Positions 1 through 8,742 are shown, counted from the first letter of the stretch. The stretch is DNA of 64,000 nucleotides from CALAED01 sp036378315 (GCA_036378315.1 DASUWU010000153.1:12260-76259), one strand, 5' to 3'. Notes: generated by a model from the letters alone, not told the origin. Numbers and translations are program-made.

Positions 1-980
1 CCGGTCAGCAGCCTGTTCTTGGCCACGTAGTCGGCGCCGGCCGCGCGGTACTTCTCGGCGATTCCAGGAAGAGGCGCGAGCGTCGCGGCGCGGCCACGTG
101 CCGTCTCGAACTCGTCATACAGCCGTGACGCCTCCCGGTACGCCTCGAGTGCAACGTCCCACCGGGCCAGCGCGAGCGGCTCGGTAAGCACGAAGTCCTT
201 GAACAGGGCGTTGATGGAGAAGATCCCCTTGGACGCCTGGGCACGCCGCAGCAACTGCATCGCCAGGCGCTGTGACTCGTCGGTGGAGCCCATCCCCATG
301 ACGGTGCGCATCTTCGCATGCACACGTGCCTGCGAGGAGTCCACCACGTCGCCCCGATCCGGGTCGACAAGACGTTCGAGTGACGTCTTTGACAGCGGGG
401 AGGCGCCCTGGCGAACGGCGGTGATCCCGTTAAGCTGCGCCAGGTCGAAGTGGTCATTGACGAATCCGTACACGGTGGCAGCGTTGATCGCCTCCGGCCC
501 GTCGGTGTCTGGGCCGACCCACGCCAGGCGAAACGCTGTGACGCGGCGCCCGTCACGGGTCTCCCACGTGATTGCGGCACCGCTGGGGAAGCCGGGCTCC
601 CCAGGCCGTCGCAGGTAGTTCGTCGTAGCGGAGCGCCGGTTTTCATCCTGCCTTTGGTCGGTGTGACCGCGCGCGTACGAATAGACGGTCCGTTCACGCT
701 TCTTGCCGCGGTCGTCGCGGGCAGCTTGATTGAACTCCTGTGGATTCGGCAGGATTACTGAGGCCATCGCGTCCAGCAGGGTGGACTTGCCGCGCCCGGA
801 CGGTCCGACGATCGCGGTGCCCGACCGCGCCACGGTCATGGTCTGCAGACCCGAGTACGCGCCCCAGTTGAGGACTTGCACCTGGCTTATGCGGAACTGC
901 GCTGGGCCTTGTCCGTCGGCTATAACCAGAGGCAGGACGTTCTGCTCAACCGGTCCCGCGGGCGCCTCTGTCGCGGTCAT
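1..980 (-). CDS. jetC: Wadjet JetC, SMC/MukB-like ATPase (N-terminal part, cut by window edge)
   Basis: This is the ATPase subunit of a Wadjet type I anti-plasmid system; JetABC form an SMC-like complex that extrudes DNA loops. About 326 residues are visible and the frame stays open to position 1, so the C-terminus lies outside the window. A Walker A motif, GPSGRGKST, sits near residue 55, followed by LLDAM as in SbcC/MukB-type ATPases. The preceding segment QVQVLNWGAYSG matches the N-terminal strand of these proteins. The ATG at 980 overlaps the jetB stop (ATGA), so translation is probably coupled. The identity rests mainly on the neighbouring DUF3375 and DUF4194 genes. JetD would be expected further left and cannot be seen. 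Confidence 0.85.
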   Translation of the reverse strand, partial: MTATEAPAGPVEQNVLPLVIADGQGPAQFRISQVQVLNWGAYSGLQTMTVARSGTAIVGPSGRGKSTLLDAMASVILPNPQEFNQAARDDRGKKRERTVYSYARGHTDQRQDENRRSATTNYLRRPGEPGFPSGAAITWETRDGRRVTAFRLAWVGPDTDGPEAINAATVYGFVNDHFDLAQLNGITAVRQGASPLSKTSLERLVDPDRGDVVDSSQARVHAKMRTVMGMGSTDESQRLAMQLLRRAQASKGIFSINALFKDFVLTEPLALARWDVALEAYREASRLYDEFETARGRAATLAPLPGIAEKYRAAGADYVAKNRLLT

Positions 981-1681
981 GGGAGGTCCTCGCCAGGTAC
1001 GTCTCCCTCGGACTCGTCGCTCGCTTCGGCTGCTTCGGCTGCTTCGGCTGCGCGGATGAAGTATTGCTCGAAGCGCATCATCTCATCGGCACTGATCAGG
1101 GGCACGACGGCGGGTGAAACGGTGAAGAGGTAATCGGCGTCCGGATCCTGCGTCAGCAGCTTCAGCTCGACCACAGCACGGATGGCGGCGTCCACGCGGC
1201 GCTCGAACCTTGCCTCGTCGCCGTCGCCGTCCTCCCGGAACGGACGTAGGAACTCGGCCACCTGAGCCCGAGTGATCACCACCGGGTCGTCGGTAGCGTC
1301 TGTGTAGGTGTGCTCTTTGCGAAGGTGTATCAGTAGTAGGGACGCGTCACGGTGCAGCGGCTTGTCGCGGCGCAGCAACCTGGGCGCGTCCTCGGCCGGG
1401 TCCTGCCGCTTGAACGCCACCTCGTAATCCCTGTCGACGACGAGGAGCAGGAACATATCCGCGAGGCGCTCGCAGACCTCGTTCTCGTACGTCAGCAGCG
1501 CATCCCACACCGATCGGTTGCGAGATCTGGTGATGAACCGGTTGGTCAGCAGCGTCGTCAGCGCTCGGCGTGCGGTAGCCGGCAAACGAGAAGCACCGGG
1601 GATGTCCGGTTCGTCGTCTTCGACGCCGAATTCGTCCAGGTCGTCGTTAGACATGTCAGCGTCGTCGATGCGAACACTCAC
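977..1681 (-). CDS. jetB: Wadjet JetB, MukE-like subunit (DUF4194)
   Basis: This 234-residue protein lies between the DUF3375 gene and the SMC-like ATPase gene, the position of jetB (DUF4194, MukE/kleisin-associated) in Wadjet type I operons. The body has a winged-helix-like composition typical of the family, for example RRFVDAAIRAVVELKLL-like helices near residues 160-180. The GTG start at 1681 overlaps the jetA stop (GTGA), and its own stop overlaps the jetC start by 4 nt. The last ~25 residues are an acidic Ala/Glu tail encoded by three tandem 9-bp units, and this looks dispensable. No catalytic residues are expected. The role is inferred from family and synteny. Confidence 0.85.
   Translation of the reverse strand: MSVRIDDADMSNDDLDEFGVEDDEPDIPGASRLPATARRALTTLLTNRFITRSRNRSVWDALLTYENEVCERLADMFLLLVVDRDYEVAFKRQDPAEDAPRLLRRDKPLHRDASLLLIHLRKEHTYTDATDDPVVITRAQVAEFLRPFREDGDGDEARFERRVDAAIRAVVELKLLTQDPDADYLFTVSPAVVPLISADEMMRFEQYFIRAAEAAEAAEASDESEGDVPGEDLP
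1023..1049 (-). repeat. Tandem 9-bp repeat in the jetB 3' end
   Basis: Three perfect copies of the 9-bp unit gcttcggct lie in tandem. On the coding strand they encode repeated Ala-Glu-Ala in the acidic tail of JetB. Such a microsatellite can vary in copy number without shifting the frame. Confidence 0.9.
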
Positions 1682-3144
1682 GGCATCTCCTTCCTGGGCA
1701 CTGGGGCGTCGAAGACGAGGTGAGGCAGCGTGGCCATCAGGGCGGTGGCCCGGTCTCCGGACAGCCGCACGGTTTCGTCGAGGTCGGTGTCGACCTTCCC
1801 ATGCATGACCGCAAGGTCGAGCAGGCTCACCAGGGTGCCCAGGCGTTGGAACTCAGCTGGGGTGGCTTCGAATACCTCGGCACCGGTCACCACCGGCCGG
1901 TTGGCGAGGAGCTTGTTGATGGTTCGTCGGACGGCACGCGGACTGGTACCGGCGGCCAGCCGAAGGGCGGCTCGATCTTCGGTGGGAAGCGTCCTGCGGT
2001 GCTCGGTGACCTCGACGACGACCTCCTGCGGCCCGTGGTCTCGCCACAGCTGCGTTTGGGAGACGTCGATGGCGGCGAGCGGGCCCACGCCGAGCACGTC
2101 CTGCGGCACGTACCGCTGCCCAGGCTCGGCCTGTACCCAGGTCGCGCCGGCGTGCAAGGCGCGGTCGGCGAGGTTGAGCAGCCGCTGGTGGCGGCCGTGG
2201 GCGGCGCGCGTCAGGAAGCGGCGTAGCGATGCGGACCAGCGCACGTAGCTGGTCTGCACGTCGAGCTCTGCGGCGAGGAGGGTCGAGAGCATGCTGTCGA
2301 GTTCTTCACGCTGCGCGGCGGTCATGTGCTCGCGAGCGAACTCCTGCGCGAGGATCTGATCGATGTCGGCGCGGATCTGTTCGGTCTGTCTGGACGACAG
2401 CAGCCGCGAGAACCCGAGATATGCCGTCCCCTGGCTCGTCTTTGACAGCAGATCGTTCTCGTGAAGGTACTCCTCAACGAGGTCAGCCTTGGGCGGTCCA
2501 TAGATCATGGCTCGCCGCGCGACTTGCTGGTGACGATCCTCCACCATAGTCCGCAGCTGCCGGAAGTCAGCAGGCAGGGACCGTGTCATGCCGAGAATCT
2601 CGCGCAGCTGCTGCTTCATCTCCTCCATGGTCGCCAGCCGCACTCGGCCGGAGCCAATGTCGTCGCGTCTCTTACGCAGCTCGGCGATCTGTTGGTCGAT
2701 ACGCCGCACCTGGACGTCCCTGTCCGGATTGGTCATGTCGGCCAGGAGCCGTACAGCGTGCGAGATAGAGCCGAGGCGTGCGCTACTGACGGTCGTCTCT
2801 CCCTCGACAAGCTCGCGGACGAATCGCAGCGCTCGCAGCGAGTACGACGAGAGGCGGTACCTTAGGCGTCCGTTGAGCGTCTCGGTCTCCAGCCAGCGCT
2901 TTTCGACCCAGTCGCGGCAATGTTCGGCCGGTGTGACATTGCTCTGCCACTCGGGGACCTGTTCGCGCGCCTCGGTAACTCGTTCGTGGAACCACTCGGC
3001 GGAAACCGACCCGTCGACCTGCTCGAGGTGCTCAGCGAACAGCGGCAGCACCCAGTCCCTCGAGTACGCCTTGAGCAGCGTCAGCGTTGGATTCGACTCC
3101 AGCGCCACGCGGATCCGCTCGCTTGTGATCTCCATGACTACCAA
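1678..3144 (-). CDS. jetA: Wadjet JetA, MukF/kleisin-like subunit (DUF3375)
   Basis: This 488-residue protein has the features of DUF3375, the JetA kleisin of Wadjet type I systems. The N-terminus (NPTLTLLKAYSRDWVLPLF, then HERVTEAREQVPEW) is the family signature. A helical, charged middle follows (DQQIAELRKRRDDI), and the length matches the usual 480-500 residues. It is the first gene of the operon and its stop overlaps the jetB start by 4 nt. ATG codons at 3144 and 3135 are both possible starts; the first is given. In the family, JetA bridges the JetC heads as kleisin, with JetB bound to it. The defence target (circular plasmid DNA) is known for the family and inferred here. Confidence 0.9.
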   Translation of the reverse strand: MVVMEITSERIRVALESNPTLTLLKAYSRDWVLPLFAEHLEQVDGSVSAEWFHERVTEAREQVPEWQSNVTPAEHCRDWVEKRWLETETLNGRLRYRLSSYSLRALRFVRELVEGETTVSSARLGSISHAVRLLADMTNPDRDVQVRRIDQQIAELRKRRDDIGSGRVRLATMEEMKQQLREILGMTRSLPADFRQLRTMVEDRHQQVARRAMIYGPPKADLVEEYLHENDLLSKTSQGTAYLGFSRLLSSRQTEQIRADIDQILAQEFAREHMTAAQREELDSMLSTLLAAELDVQTSYVRWSASLRRFLTRAAHGRHQRLLNLADRALHAGATWVQAEPGQRYVPQDVLGVGPLAAIDVSQTQLWRDHGPQEVVVEVTEHRRTLPTEDRAALRLAAGTSPRAVRRTINKLLANRPVVTGAEVFEATPAEFQRLGTLVSLLDLAVMHGKVDTDLDETVRLSGDRATALMATLPHLVFDAPVPRKEMP

Positions 3145-3277
3145 TCACGTCACTCTTCATGCCAACACTGCCGAGTCTGCCGGAGCCCGCCGACAAAATG
3201 CGTCCGCCTGGCGCACGCCGGACGGTAATCGGGGCTGGCAACGTCCGGAGGCCCGGCCATGTCTGCCCCGAACTGGA

Positions 3278-4525
3278 TCAAACAAGTATTTGCCTCTTCT
3301 GTGTCATATCGCTGAGTATGTCGGCGAATGCCATCTCGGTGATGATAGGGATCTTGTAATCGCGCGCTTTGCGTGCCTTGCCGGACAGGGAATCAGGGTC
3401 ACCGGCGACAACGAGTACCGTCTTTTTAGTGACGCCGTTGCCGACGGTGAGGCCTGCCGCTCGGGCGCGCTCTGCCCAGACTTCGCGGGGTTCGCTCATT
3501 TCTCCGGTGAGAACGATGTGGTCTCCGGGTTGCAGCTCGAACCGTCCGAGGGCGCCTTCGTGGGGCGAGGGGTTCTGTTTCCGTCCGCGCAGTAGCGCTT
3601 CTTCCACGTCGGCTGATCCGAGTCCCAACATGGTGGCGACCTGCCGCAAGTCTGCCGTTTCAGCTTCGGTAACGACGCCGTCCTCCCAGGCCGCCGCCCC
3701 CAGCGCCGTGAGGTAGGACCGGTGCGCGGCGAGTGCAGCTTCCCGGTCGAGGCCGAGGTGCTCGGCGAGGTCTACCAGGGCGTCGGCTTCGCTGGCGCTG
3801 ATGTGGCGGTCGAGTAGTGCGCCGTCGAGGACGGCCAGGTAGGAGTCGATCGCTGGTTCGGTCGAGTGGGGGATCCGGTCGACCAGGCGGGCCAGGAAGT
3901 GCTGCGAGGCTGTGGATGCTTGGCCGCGGCGTACCGCAGTTGCAGAAGAAGCGGGCAGCGCGGGCCACGGTAGGGCTGCTGCTCGGACGGCTGCCTGTTC
4001 CCACGGGGTAGGTGTTCCGGCTTGCGTCAGAAGGTGAGCGAGCAGCCCGGCGGTGGCGTGTGCGTCCTGCAGCGCATCATGGTGACCGGTCAGGGGTACG
4101 GCGGCCGCCCGGCAACAGGAGGCCAGCGACCTGGATGCTAACGGCAGGTAGTCGATGGCCAGCCGCATCGTGCACAGGCCGTCCCCGGCCGAGATGGGGA
4201 CGTCGACACCGAGTCGGGCGTACTCGGCGGCCAGGAACATGGCGTCAAAGGCAAGGTTGTGCGCGACCACCATCCGGCCTTTGAGCAGGCAGGTGAGCGT
4301 CCCTGCCACCTGTTCGAACGCCGGTGCCTTGCGCACGTCGGCGGCACGTATCCCATGCACGCTTACGGGTCCGAGGTCCCGCACCGGATTAACGAGCGTC
4401 GCCCACTCGCCAGTGACCTTTCCCGCACAATCCAGGTGAACCACGCCGATCTCGATCACACGGTCATGACGGTTCACATACAGCCCAGTTGTCTCCACGT
4501 CGACAACGGCGTATCCCTGCCACAT
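3278..4525 (-). CDS. DnaQ-like 3'-5' exonuclease with C-terminal BRCT domain
   Basis: From the ATG at 4525 the protein has 415 residues. That start is preceded by GGAGAG at good spacing; the open frame extends further upstream but the extension has no domain character. Residues 5-168 are a DEDDh exonuclease: D9 and E11 in VVDVETTG, D94 in AHNLAFD, H149 and D154 in HHDALQDAH. Residues ~205-310 are helical and resemble the TerB-like spacer seen in related proteins. Residues ~333-405 form a BRCT domain (GDHIVLTGEM, KKTVLVVAGD, ARKARDYKIPII). The gene lies between the Wadjet operon and a dead integrase, so it may be island cargo. A DNA repair or nucleic-acid degradation role is inferred. GC content is lower than in the rest of the window. 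Confidence 0.85.
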   Translation of the reverse strand: MWQGYAVVDVETTGLYVNRHDRVIEIGVVHLDCAGKVTGEWATLVNPVRDLGPVSVHGIRAADVRKAPAFEQVAGTLTCLLKGRMVVAHNLAFDAMFLAAEYARLGVDVPISAGDGLCTMRLAIDYLPLASRSLASCCRAAAVPLTGHHDALQDAHATAGLLAHLLTQAGTPTPWEQAAVRAAALPWPALPASSATAVRRGQASTASQHFLARLVDRIPHSTEPAIDSYLAVLDGALLDRHISASEADALVDLAEHLGLDREAALAAHRSYLTALGAAAWEDGVVTEAETADLRQVATMLGLGSADVEEALLRGRKQNPSPHEGALGRFELQPGDHIVLTGEMSEPREVWAERARAAGLTVGNGVTKKTVLVVAGDPDSLSGKARKARDYKIPIITEMAFADILSDMTQKRQILV

Positions 4526-4963
4526 CGCTCTCCGCCCACCATCCAGGGCCTCACCGATTGAGGCGCGCCGCAGCGTTTGACGCCGTAGGCCGCATATCTG
4601 ATGACAGGGAGTCCTGATCCGGCCACGAACCGATAGGTCATGCCGGCGGGACGACCGCCCCCGGTTGGCCGACGATGTAGCCGGTCGGACTCGACATGCC
4701 GGGCGGGTGACCGGGCAGGGAGCCCGCCGCTCCTGGACTGGCCGTCTTGGGCGAAGAGTGTGTCGGTTCTGCTTCCTGGTTTCACGAGAATCTTGCGCGG
4801 CACCGGCCGCCGGTCGTTTTCTGTACCGGTCGGAGACCACGTTGATGTGGGCTTCGAGAGGTCGATTGAATATTGGCTGGCTGGGTGCCGTCCGCACTGG
4901 GTGGTTGATCATGGTGCTGACCTGCGTTGACTGGAGGTGAGGTCCTCCATAGTCGGCGGGCTT
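4526..4963. other. Intergenic region between exonuclease and integrase genes
   Basis: This stretch of about 440 bases separates the divergent exonuclease and integrase genes. I see no coding signal, RNA gene or clear hairpin. It presumably holds both promoters. The open frames crossing it lack codon bias and family resemblance. Confidence 0.5.
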
Positions 4964-4991
4964 CACGGTCAGATGACGGTCAAACGATCAA
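4964..4991 (+). repeat. Left copy of 28-bp direct repeat flanking the integrase
   Basis: The 28-bp segment beginning cacggtcagatgacggtc matches 6365-6392 at 26 of 28 positions. This copy includes an ATG at 4973 in the integrase frame. The two copies bracket the integrase pseudogene. Confidence 0.85.
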
Positions 4992-6357
4992 GGCGGGGGA
5001 TGGTCGGTATGGGGTATGTGCGGACGCGGTATCGGAAGGACGGCTGCCCGCGGTATACGGCGTATTACTGGGATGTGCGGGGTCGGGAGCGTTCGGCCGG
5101 GACATACGCGGCACGGCAGGATGCTGTGCGGGCGTGGCGGCGTGCCGAGGCCCGAACGGTTGCGGGCCGGTTTGTTGATCTACGGAGCGGCCGACAGTCT
5201 TTCGCCCGGTACGTGACGCAGGTGTGGCTCATTAATCATCGGATGGAGGCCAACACCCGGCAGGGTTACACGGCGGTGGTGGACCGGTACTTGTTGCCGG
5301 AGTTCGGGGCGATGCGGATGAGCGAGATCTTGCCCTCCCATGTCCGGGCGTTTCTGCGGCGGCTCGCCGAGGAGGGGCGGTCTGCCACGATGGTGCATCG
5401 GTGTAAGACGGTGTTGAGTTCGATCTTCAGCACTGCGCTGAACGATCAGGTCATCTTCTTGCATCCGTGCCGCGGCGTGGCCGCGCCACCGGTCCCGCAC
5501 AGGCCGCTGCGGATTGTTACGCCGGCGGAGTTCGAGGCGATCGTTGCCGCGTTGTCGGCCGAGCAGTGGCGGCTGCTGGCCGAGGTCGCCATTGGAGGCG
5601 GGTAGCGATGGGGCGAGCTGGCCGAGCTACGGCTGGGCGACCTGGACGTGGCGAGCGGTGTGCTCACCGTGGCGCGAACAGCCGTGGAACTGCGGCCACG
5701 GTTCCACCCGGACGGCGGGCGGTTCCTGGTCAAGGAGTATCCGAAGAACGGAGAGTTCCGGCGGCTCAAGCTCAGCCGCCCACTCATCACCCGCTTGGCC
5801 GCCTACGCCGATGCGTGTCGGCTCGAACCGGGCGATCTGCTGTTCATCGCGCCGACCGAGCCGCGAAGGTCGCCGCCACGGGTCCTGCCAGCGCCTATGG
5901 GGCTCGGCGCCACGGCGCCGAATGCGGCTGGGCGCCGTTATCGGCATGGCACGTTGAGCGGCTATTCGATGGGCAGGTGCCGGTGCGAGTACTGCCGGAG
6001 CGCCTACGCCACTACCGGGCGATGCGACGCGCGGCCGGCAAGGACCACCCACGTTCCGGCCGGAGGCTGGACACCGACGGACACGTGCCTAGGGACTGGT
6101 TTCGCCAGCGGATCTGGGATCCGGCGGTCAGGGTCGCAGGGATCGATCGTCGGGTTCGGGTGCGGGATCTGCGGCACGCTCATGCCTCGTGGGTGCTGGC
6201 CGGGGGAGCGGACCTGCAGACAGTCCGGGAACGGCTCGGCCACGCCGGCCTGTGCGCCACCGAACGCTACCTGCATACTCTGCCCGACGCCGACGACACG
6301 GCGCTCGAGGCGTTCGCCCGCACGCGGTCAGGTGCCTGTCGTGCCACGGCGTCGTAA
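4973..6357 (+). pseudogene. Tyrosine recombinase (actinobacterial phage-type integrase), broken by amber codon and frameshift
   Basis: The N-terminal part (arm-type and core-binding domains, ..YVRTRYRKDG.., LPEFGAMRMSEILPSHVRAFL) reads in one frame to an in-frame TAG at 5603-5605. This falls just before RWGELAELRLGDLD, which carries the first catalytic Arg. The same frame continues through a Zn-finger-like CRCEYCRSAYA segment to about 6010. The catalytic C-terminus then continues in another frame: DLRHAHASWVLAGG, RERLGHAGLCATERYLHTL, with the H/R/Y residues of tyrosine recombinases. One stop and one frameshift therefore separate otherwise intact domains. It ends ~85 bp from the 3' end of tRNA-Val, the usual place for an AICE or phage integrase. 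The start may be ATG 4973 or ATG 5000, the latter preceded by aggcgggg. Confidence 0.85.
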
Positions 6358-6364
6358 CACCGGC

Positions 6365-6392
6365 CACGGTCAAATGACGGTCGAACGATCAA
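6365..6392 (+). repeat. Right copy of 28-bp direct repeat flanking the integrase
   Basis: This is the second copy of the repeat at 4964-4991, with two mismatches. It lies just after the integrase stop and ~50 bp before the 3' end of tRNA-Val. It could be a recombinase binding or duplication scar; its function is unknown. Confidence 0.85.
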
Positions 6393-6441
6393 CGCCCGGC
6401 CACCCCACGAGGGGTGCACATACCGCTGATCTGGGGAAACG

Positions 6442-6516
6442 TGGTGGGCGATACTGGGATTGAACCAGTGGCCTCTACCGTGTCAAGGTAGCGCTCTCCC
6501 ACTGAGCTAATCGCCC
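6442..6516 (-). tRNA. tRNA-Val (GAC)
   Basis: A complete cloverleaf is present: acceptor GGGCGAT/ATCGCCC, D arm, anticodon stem CTACC/GGTAG with loop TTGACAC (anticodon GAC), and T arm GGTTCAATCC. Discriminator A is followed by an encoded CCA, unlike the other tRNAs here. Its 3' end faces the integrase pseudogene. Confidence 0.95.
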
Positions 6517-6517
6517 G

Positions 6518-6589
6518 AGGCGGAGGCGGGAATCGAACCCGCGTACAGGGCTTTGCAGGCCCTTGCCTAAGCCATTCGGCCACTCCGCC
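6518..6589 (-). tRNA. tRNA-Cys (GCA)
   Basis: The acceptor is GGCGGAG/CTCCGCC with discriminator U, as required for tRNA-Cys. The anticodon stem AGGGC/GCCCT encloses loop CTGCAAA (anticodon GCA). No CCA is encoded. It is 1 nt from tRNA-Val, so the two are surely cotranscribed. Confidence 0.95.
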
Positions 6590-6680
6590 AGATGGAGCCC
6601 TGTCAGCCCTACTACGGTCGGGCCTGGAGCGCGGCCACCGAACCCCGGGAGGTCTGTGGCGACGTCTCTTGGCGCCTCCG

Positions 6681-6753
6681 AGCGGACGACGGGATTCGAA
6701 CCCGCGACCCTCACCTTGGCAAGGTGATGCTCTACCAACTGAGCCACGTCCGC
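6681..6753 (-). tRNA. tRNA-Gly (GCC)
   Basis: The acceptor GCGGACG/CGTCCGC, anticodon loop TTGCCAA (anticodon GCC) and T arm GGTTCGAATCC are all paired. No CCA is encoded. It is the first gene of a Gly-Cys-Val tRNA cluster. Confidence 0.95.
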
Positions 6754-6976
6754 GCGACCCGGTGGGGATCGCCCCCGGGTAACGAGAAAACACTAGCGGA
6801 TTCGCGCCTCTTCCCCAAACCGGTTGGCTCATCGCGCGTCACTCCGCGGGACGCGGCGGCGCGGCGCCCGATGGTTGCTCCCGGCGGGCCGCCGCCGGCT
6901 GGCGACAGTCGCTACGGCCGGGTGATGACGTGATGCTTCGACGCGGGTCGAAGCGTCGAGCGCTTACGGTCGAGGT

Positions 6977-7672
6977 ATGTCCGCACATGACGCTGATTTC
7001 GCGTCCGTCGCCGCGCTGATGGCCGATCGGGCCCGCGCCGCGATGCTGACGGCGCTGCTGGACGGCCGTCCGCTGGCCGCCGGGGAGCTGGCCCGGGTGG
7101 CCGGCGTCAGCGCGCAGACGGCGAGCGCGCATCTCACCAAGCTCCGCGAGGGCGGTCTGATCACCGTGGTGAAGCAGGGCCGCCACCGGTACTTCCGGCT
7201 CCAAGGGCACGAGGTGGCGCAGGTGATCGAGGCGCTCACCAGGATCAGCCCGCCGGTCGAGGTACGGAGCCTGAAGCAGTCCAGGCAGGCGGCGGCACTC
7301 CAGGCGGCGCGCACGTGCTACGACCACCTGGCCGGCCGGGCCGGCACGGCGTTCTTCGCGGCGCTCATCGACGGCGGCCTCATCGAACCGGACGGGCGGG
7401 AGGCGTACGAGGTGACGGCCAAGGGCGAGGAGCGCCTCCACGAGCTTGAGGTCGACCTGGCGGCGCTCCGCGCGGCCAGGCGCCGCTTCGCCGGCCACTG
7501 TCTCGACTGGACCGAACGACGTCCACACCTCAACGGCGCGCTGGGCGCCGCGCTCACCGGCCGGATGATCGAGCTGGGCTGGTTCGTCCGGGGGAACACC
7601 CGGCGAGCACTCACGTTGACCGGCGAGGGCAGAACCGGGCTCCAGGACGTCTTCGCCTGCGTCGTCCCCTGA
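6977..7672 (+). CDS. ArsR-family winged-helix transcriptional regulator
   Basis: The protein has 231 residues. The N-terminal 85 residues are an ArsR-type winged helix: ADRARAAMLTALLDGRPL, then recognition region VAGVSAQTASAHLTKLREGGLITV and wing KQGRHRYFRL. The remaining ~145 residues, with TCYDHLAGRAG and ERLHELEVDLAALRA, match the longer ArsR subfamily found widely in actinomycetes. I see no CxC or other metal-binding cysteine cluster, so a metal sensor is unlikely and the ligand is unknown. It stands alone downstream of the tRNA cluster. The ATG at 6977 is about 130 bp from the next reading frame on either side, so it probably has its own promoter. Confidence 0.88.
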   Translation: MSAHDADFASVAALMADRARAAMLTALLDGRPLAAGELARVAGVSAQTASAHLTKLREGGLITVVKQGRHRYFRLQGHEVAQVIEALTRISPPVEVRSLKQSRQAAALQAARTCYDHLAGRAGTAFFAALIDGGLIEPDGREAYEVTAKGEERLHELEVDLAALRAARRRFAGHCLDWTERRPHLNGALGAALTGRMIELGWFVRGNTRRALTLTGEGRTGLQDVFACVVP

Positions 7673-7899
7673 CGCCGTACGGGCCGGCTGGCGGCCGGGT
7701 ACGGGGTTCCACCCGGCCGTCGAGTCCGTACGCGGCGTGGCCCGGCGCGGGCGTACTGTGGTGGCCGATCGGTGTGGTTGCCGAGGCGCCCGGCCTCCCC
7801 GACCCGGAGCATGGCTTCGCGCCGGATAACAGGTCATACGGTGGTAAACGACGGCAATCGGGCTCGATGGCGGCCCGGCAGCGGGTGGAGGTCTCGTCA

Positions 7900-8724
7900 G
7901 TGAAGGTCTGGGTCAACGGTCGGTTGTACGAGCCGGAGCAGGCGCGGATATCGGTCTTCGACCACGGCGTCCTCGTGGGCGACGGCGTGTTCGAGACGAT
8001 CAAGTCCGTACGGGGGGAGGCGTTCGCGCTCACCCGGCACCTCGACCGGCTCGCCACGTCGGCAGCGGGGCTCGGCCTGCCGGCGCCCGACCTCGACGCC
8101 ATCCGCCAGGGGACCCTCGACGTGCTGGCCGCGTCCCCGAAGTGGGAGCTCGGCCGCATCCGGATCACCTACACCAGCGGTCCTGGCCCGCTCGGCTCCG
8201 ACCGCGGCGACCAGGGCGCGACCGCCGTCGTCGCGGTCGCGGAGCAGAAGCGGTTCCCTGAGGTCGGCGACGTCACCGTCGTCCCGTGGCCGCGCAACGA
8301 GAGGGGCGCGCTCAGCGGCCTCAAGACGATCTCGTACGGCGATAACGCCAAGGCGCTGGCGTACGCCCACGAACACGGCGGGGGGGAGGCGATCTTCGGC
8401 AACCTGGCCGGCAACCTGTGCGAGGGGACGGGTTCGAACATCTTCGTCGTCCTGGGCGGCCGTCTGATCACTCCGCCGCTGTCGTCCGGCTGCCTGGCCG
8501 GCGTCACGCGGGCGCTCGTGCTCGAGTGGTACGGCGGCGTCGAGGAGGACGTGCCCCTGGAGGCGCTCCACGAGGCCGAGGAGGCCTTCCTCACCTCCAC
8601 GACCCGGGACGTCCAGCCCATCGGCACGGTCGACCGTACGGCGCTGCCGGCGGCGCCTGGGCCGATCACCAAAGAGGCCGCCGACGCCTTCGCGACGCGC
8701 GCAGCGGAGATCATCGACCCCTGA
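7900..8724 (+). CDS. Class IV aminotransferase, aminodeoxychorismate lyase/branched-chain type
   Basis: Starting at GTG 7900 (GGTGGAGGT just upstream), the protein has 274 residues. The open frame continues further upstream but without coding character. It has the fold-type IV PLP enzyme hallmarks: VNGRLYEPEQARISVFDHGVLVGDGVFET at the start, the catalytic Lys142 in GLKTISYGDNAKAL, and GNLCEGTGSNIFVV with the phosphate-binding loop. Length and motifs fit 4-amino-4-deoxychorismate lyase (PabC) or a branched-chain or D-amino-acid aminotransferase; sequence alone does not separate these. No pabA or pabB gene is next to it. It could supply folate p-aminobenzoate or transaminate amino acids. Confidence 0.85.
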   Translation: MKVWVNGRLYEPEQARISVFDHGVLVGDGVFETIKSVRGEAFALTRHLDRLATSAAGLGLPAPDLDAIRQGTLDVLAASPKWELGRIRITYTSGPGPLGSDRGDQGATAVVAVAEQKRFPEVGDVTVVPWPRNERGALSGLKTISYGDNAKALAYAHEHGGGEAIFGNLAGNLCEGTGSNIFVVLGGRLITPPLSSGCLAGVTRALVLEWYGGVEEDVPLEALHEAEEAFLTSTTRDVQPIGTVDRTALPAAPGPITKEAADAFATRAAEIIDP

Positions 8725-8742
8725 CCGGCTCCCTCGGACCGC

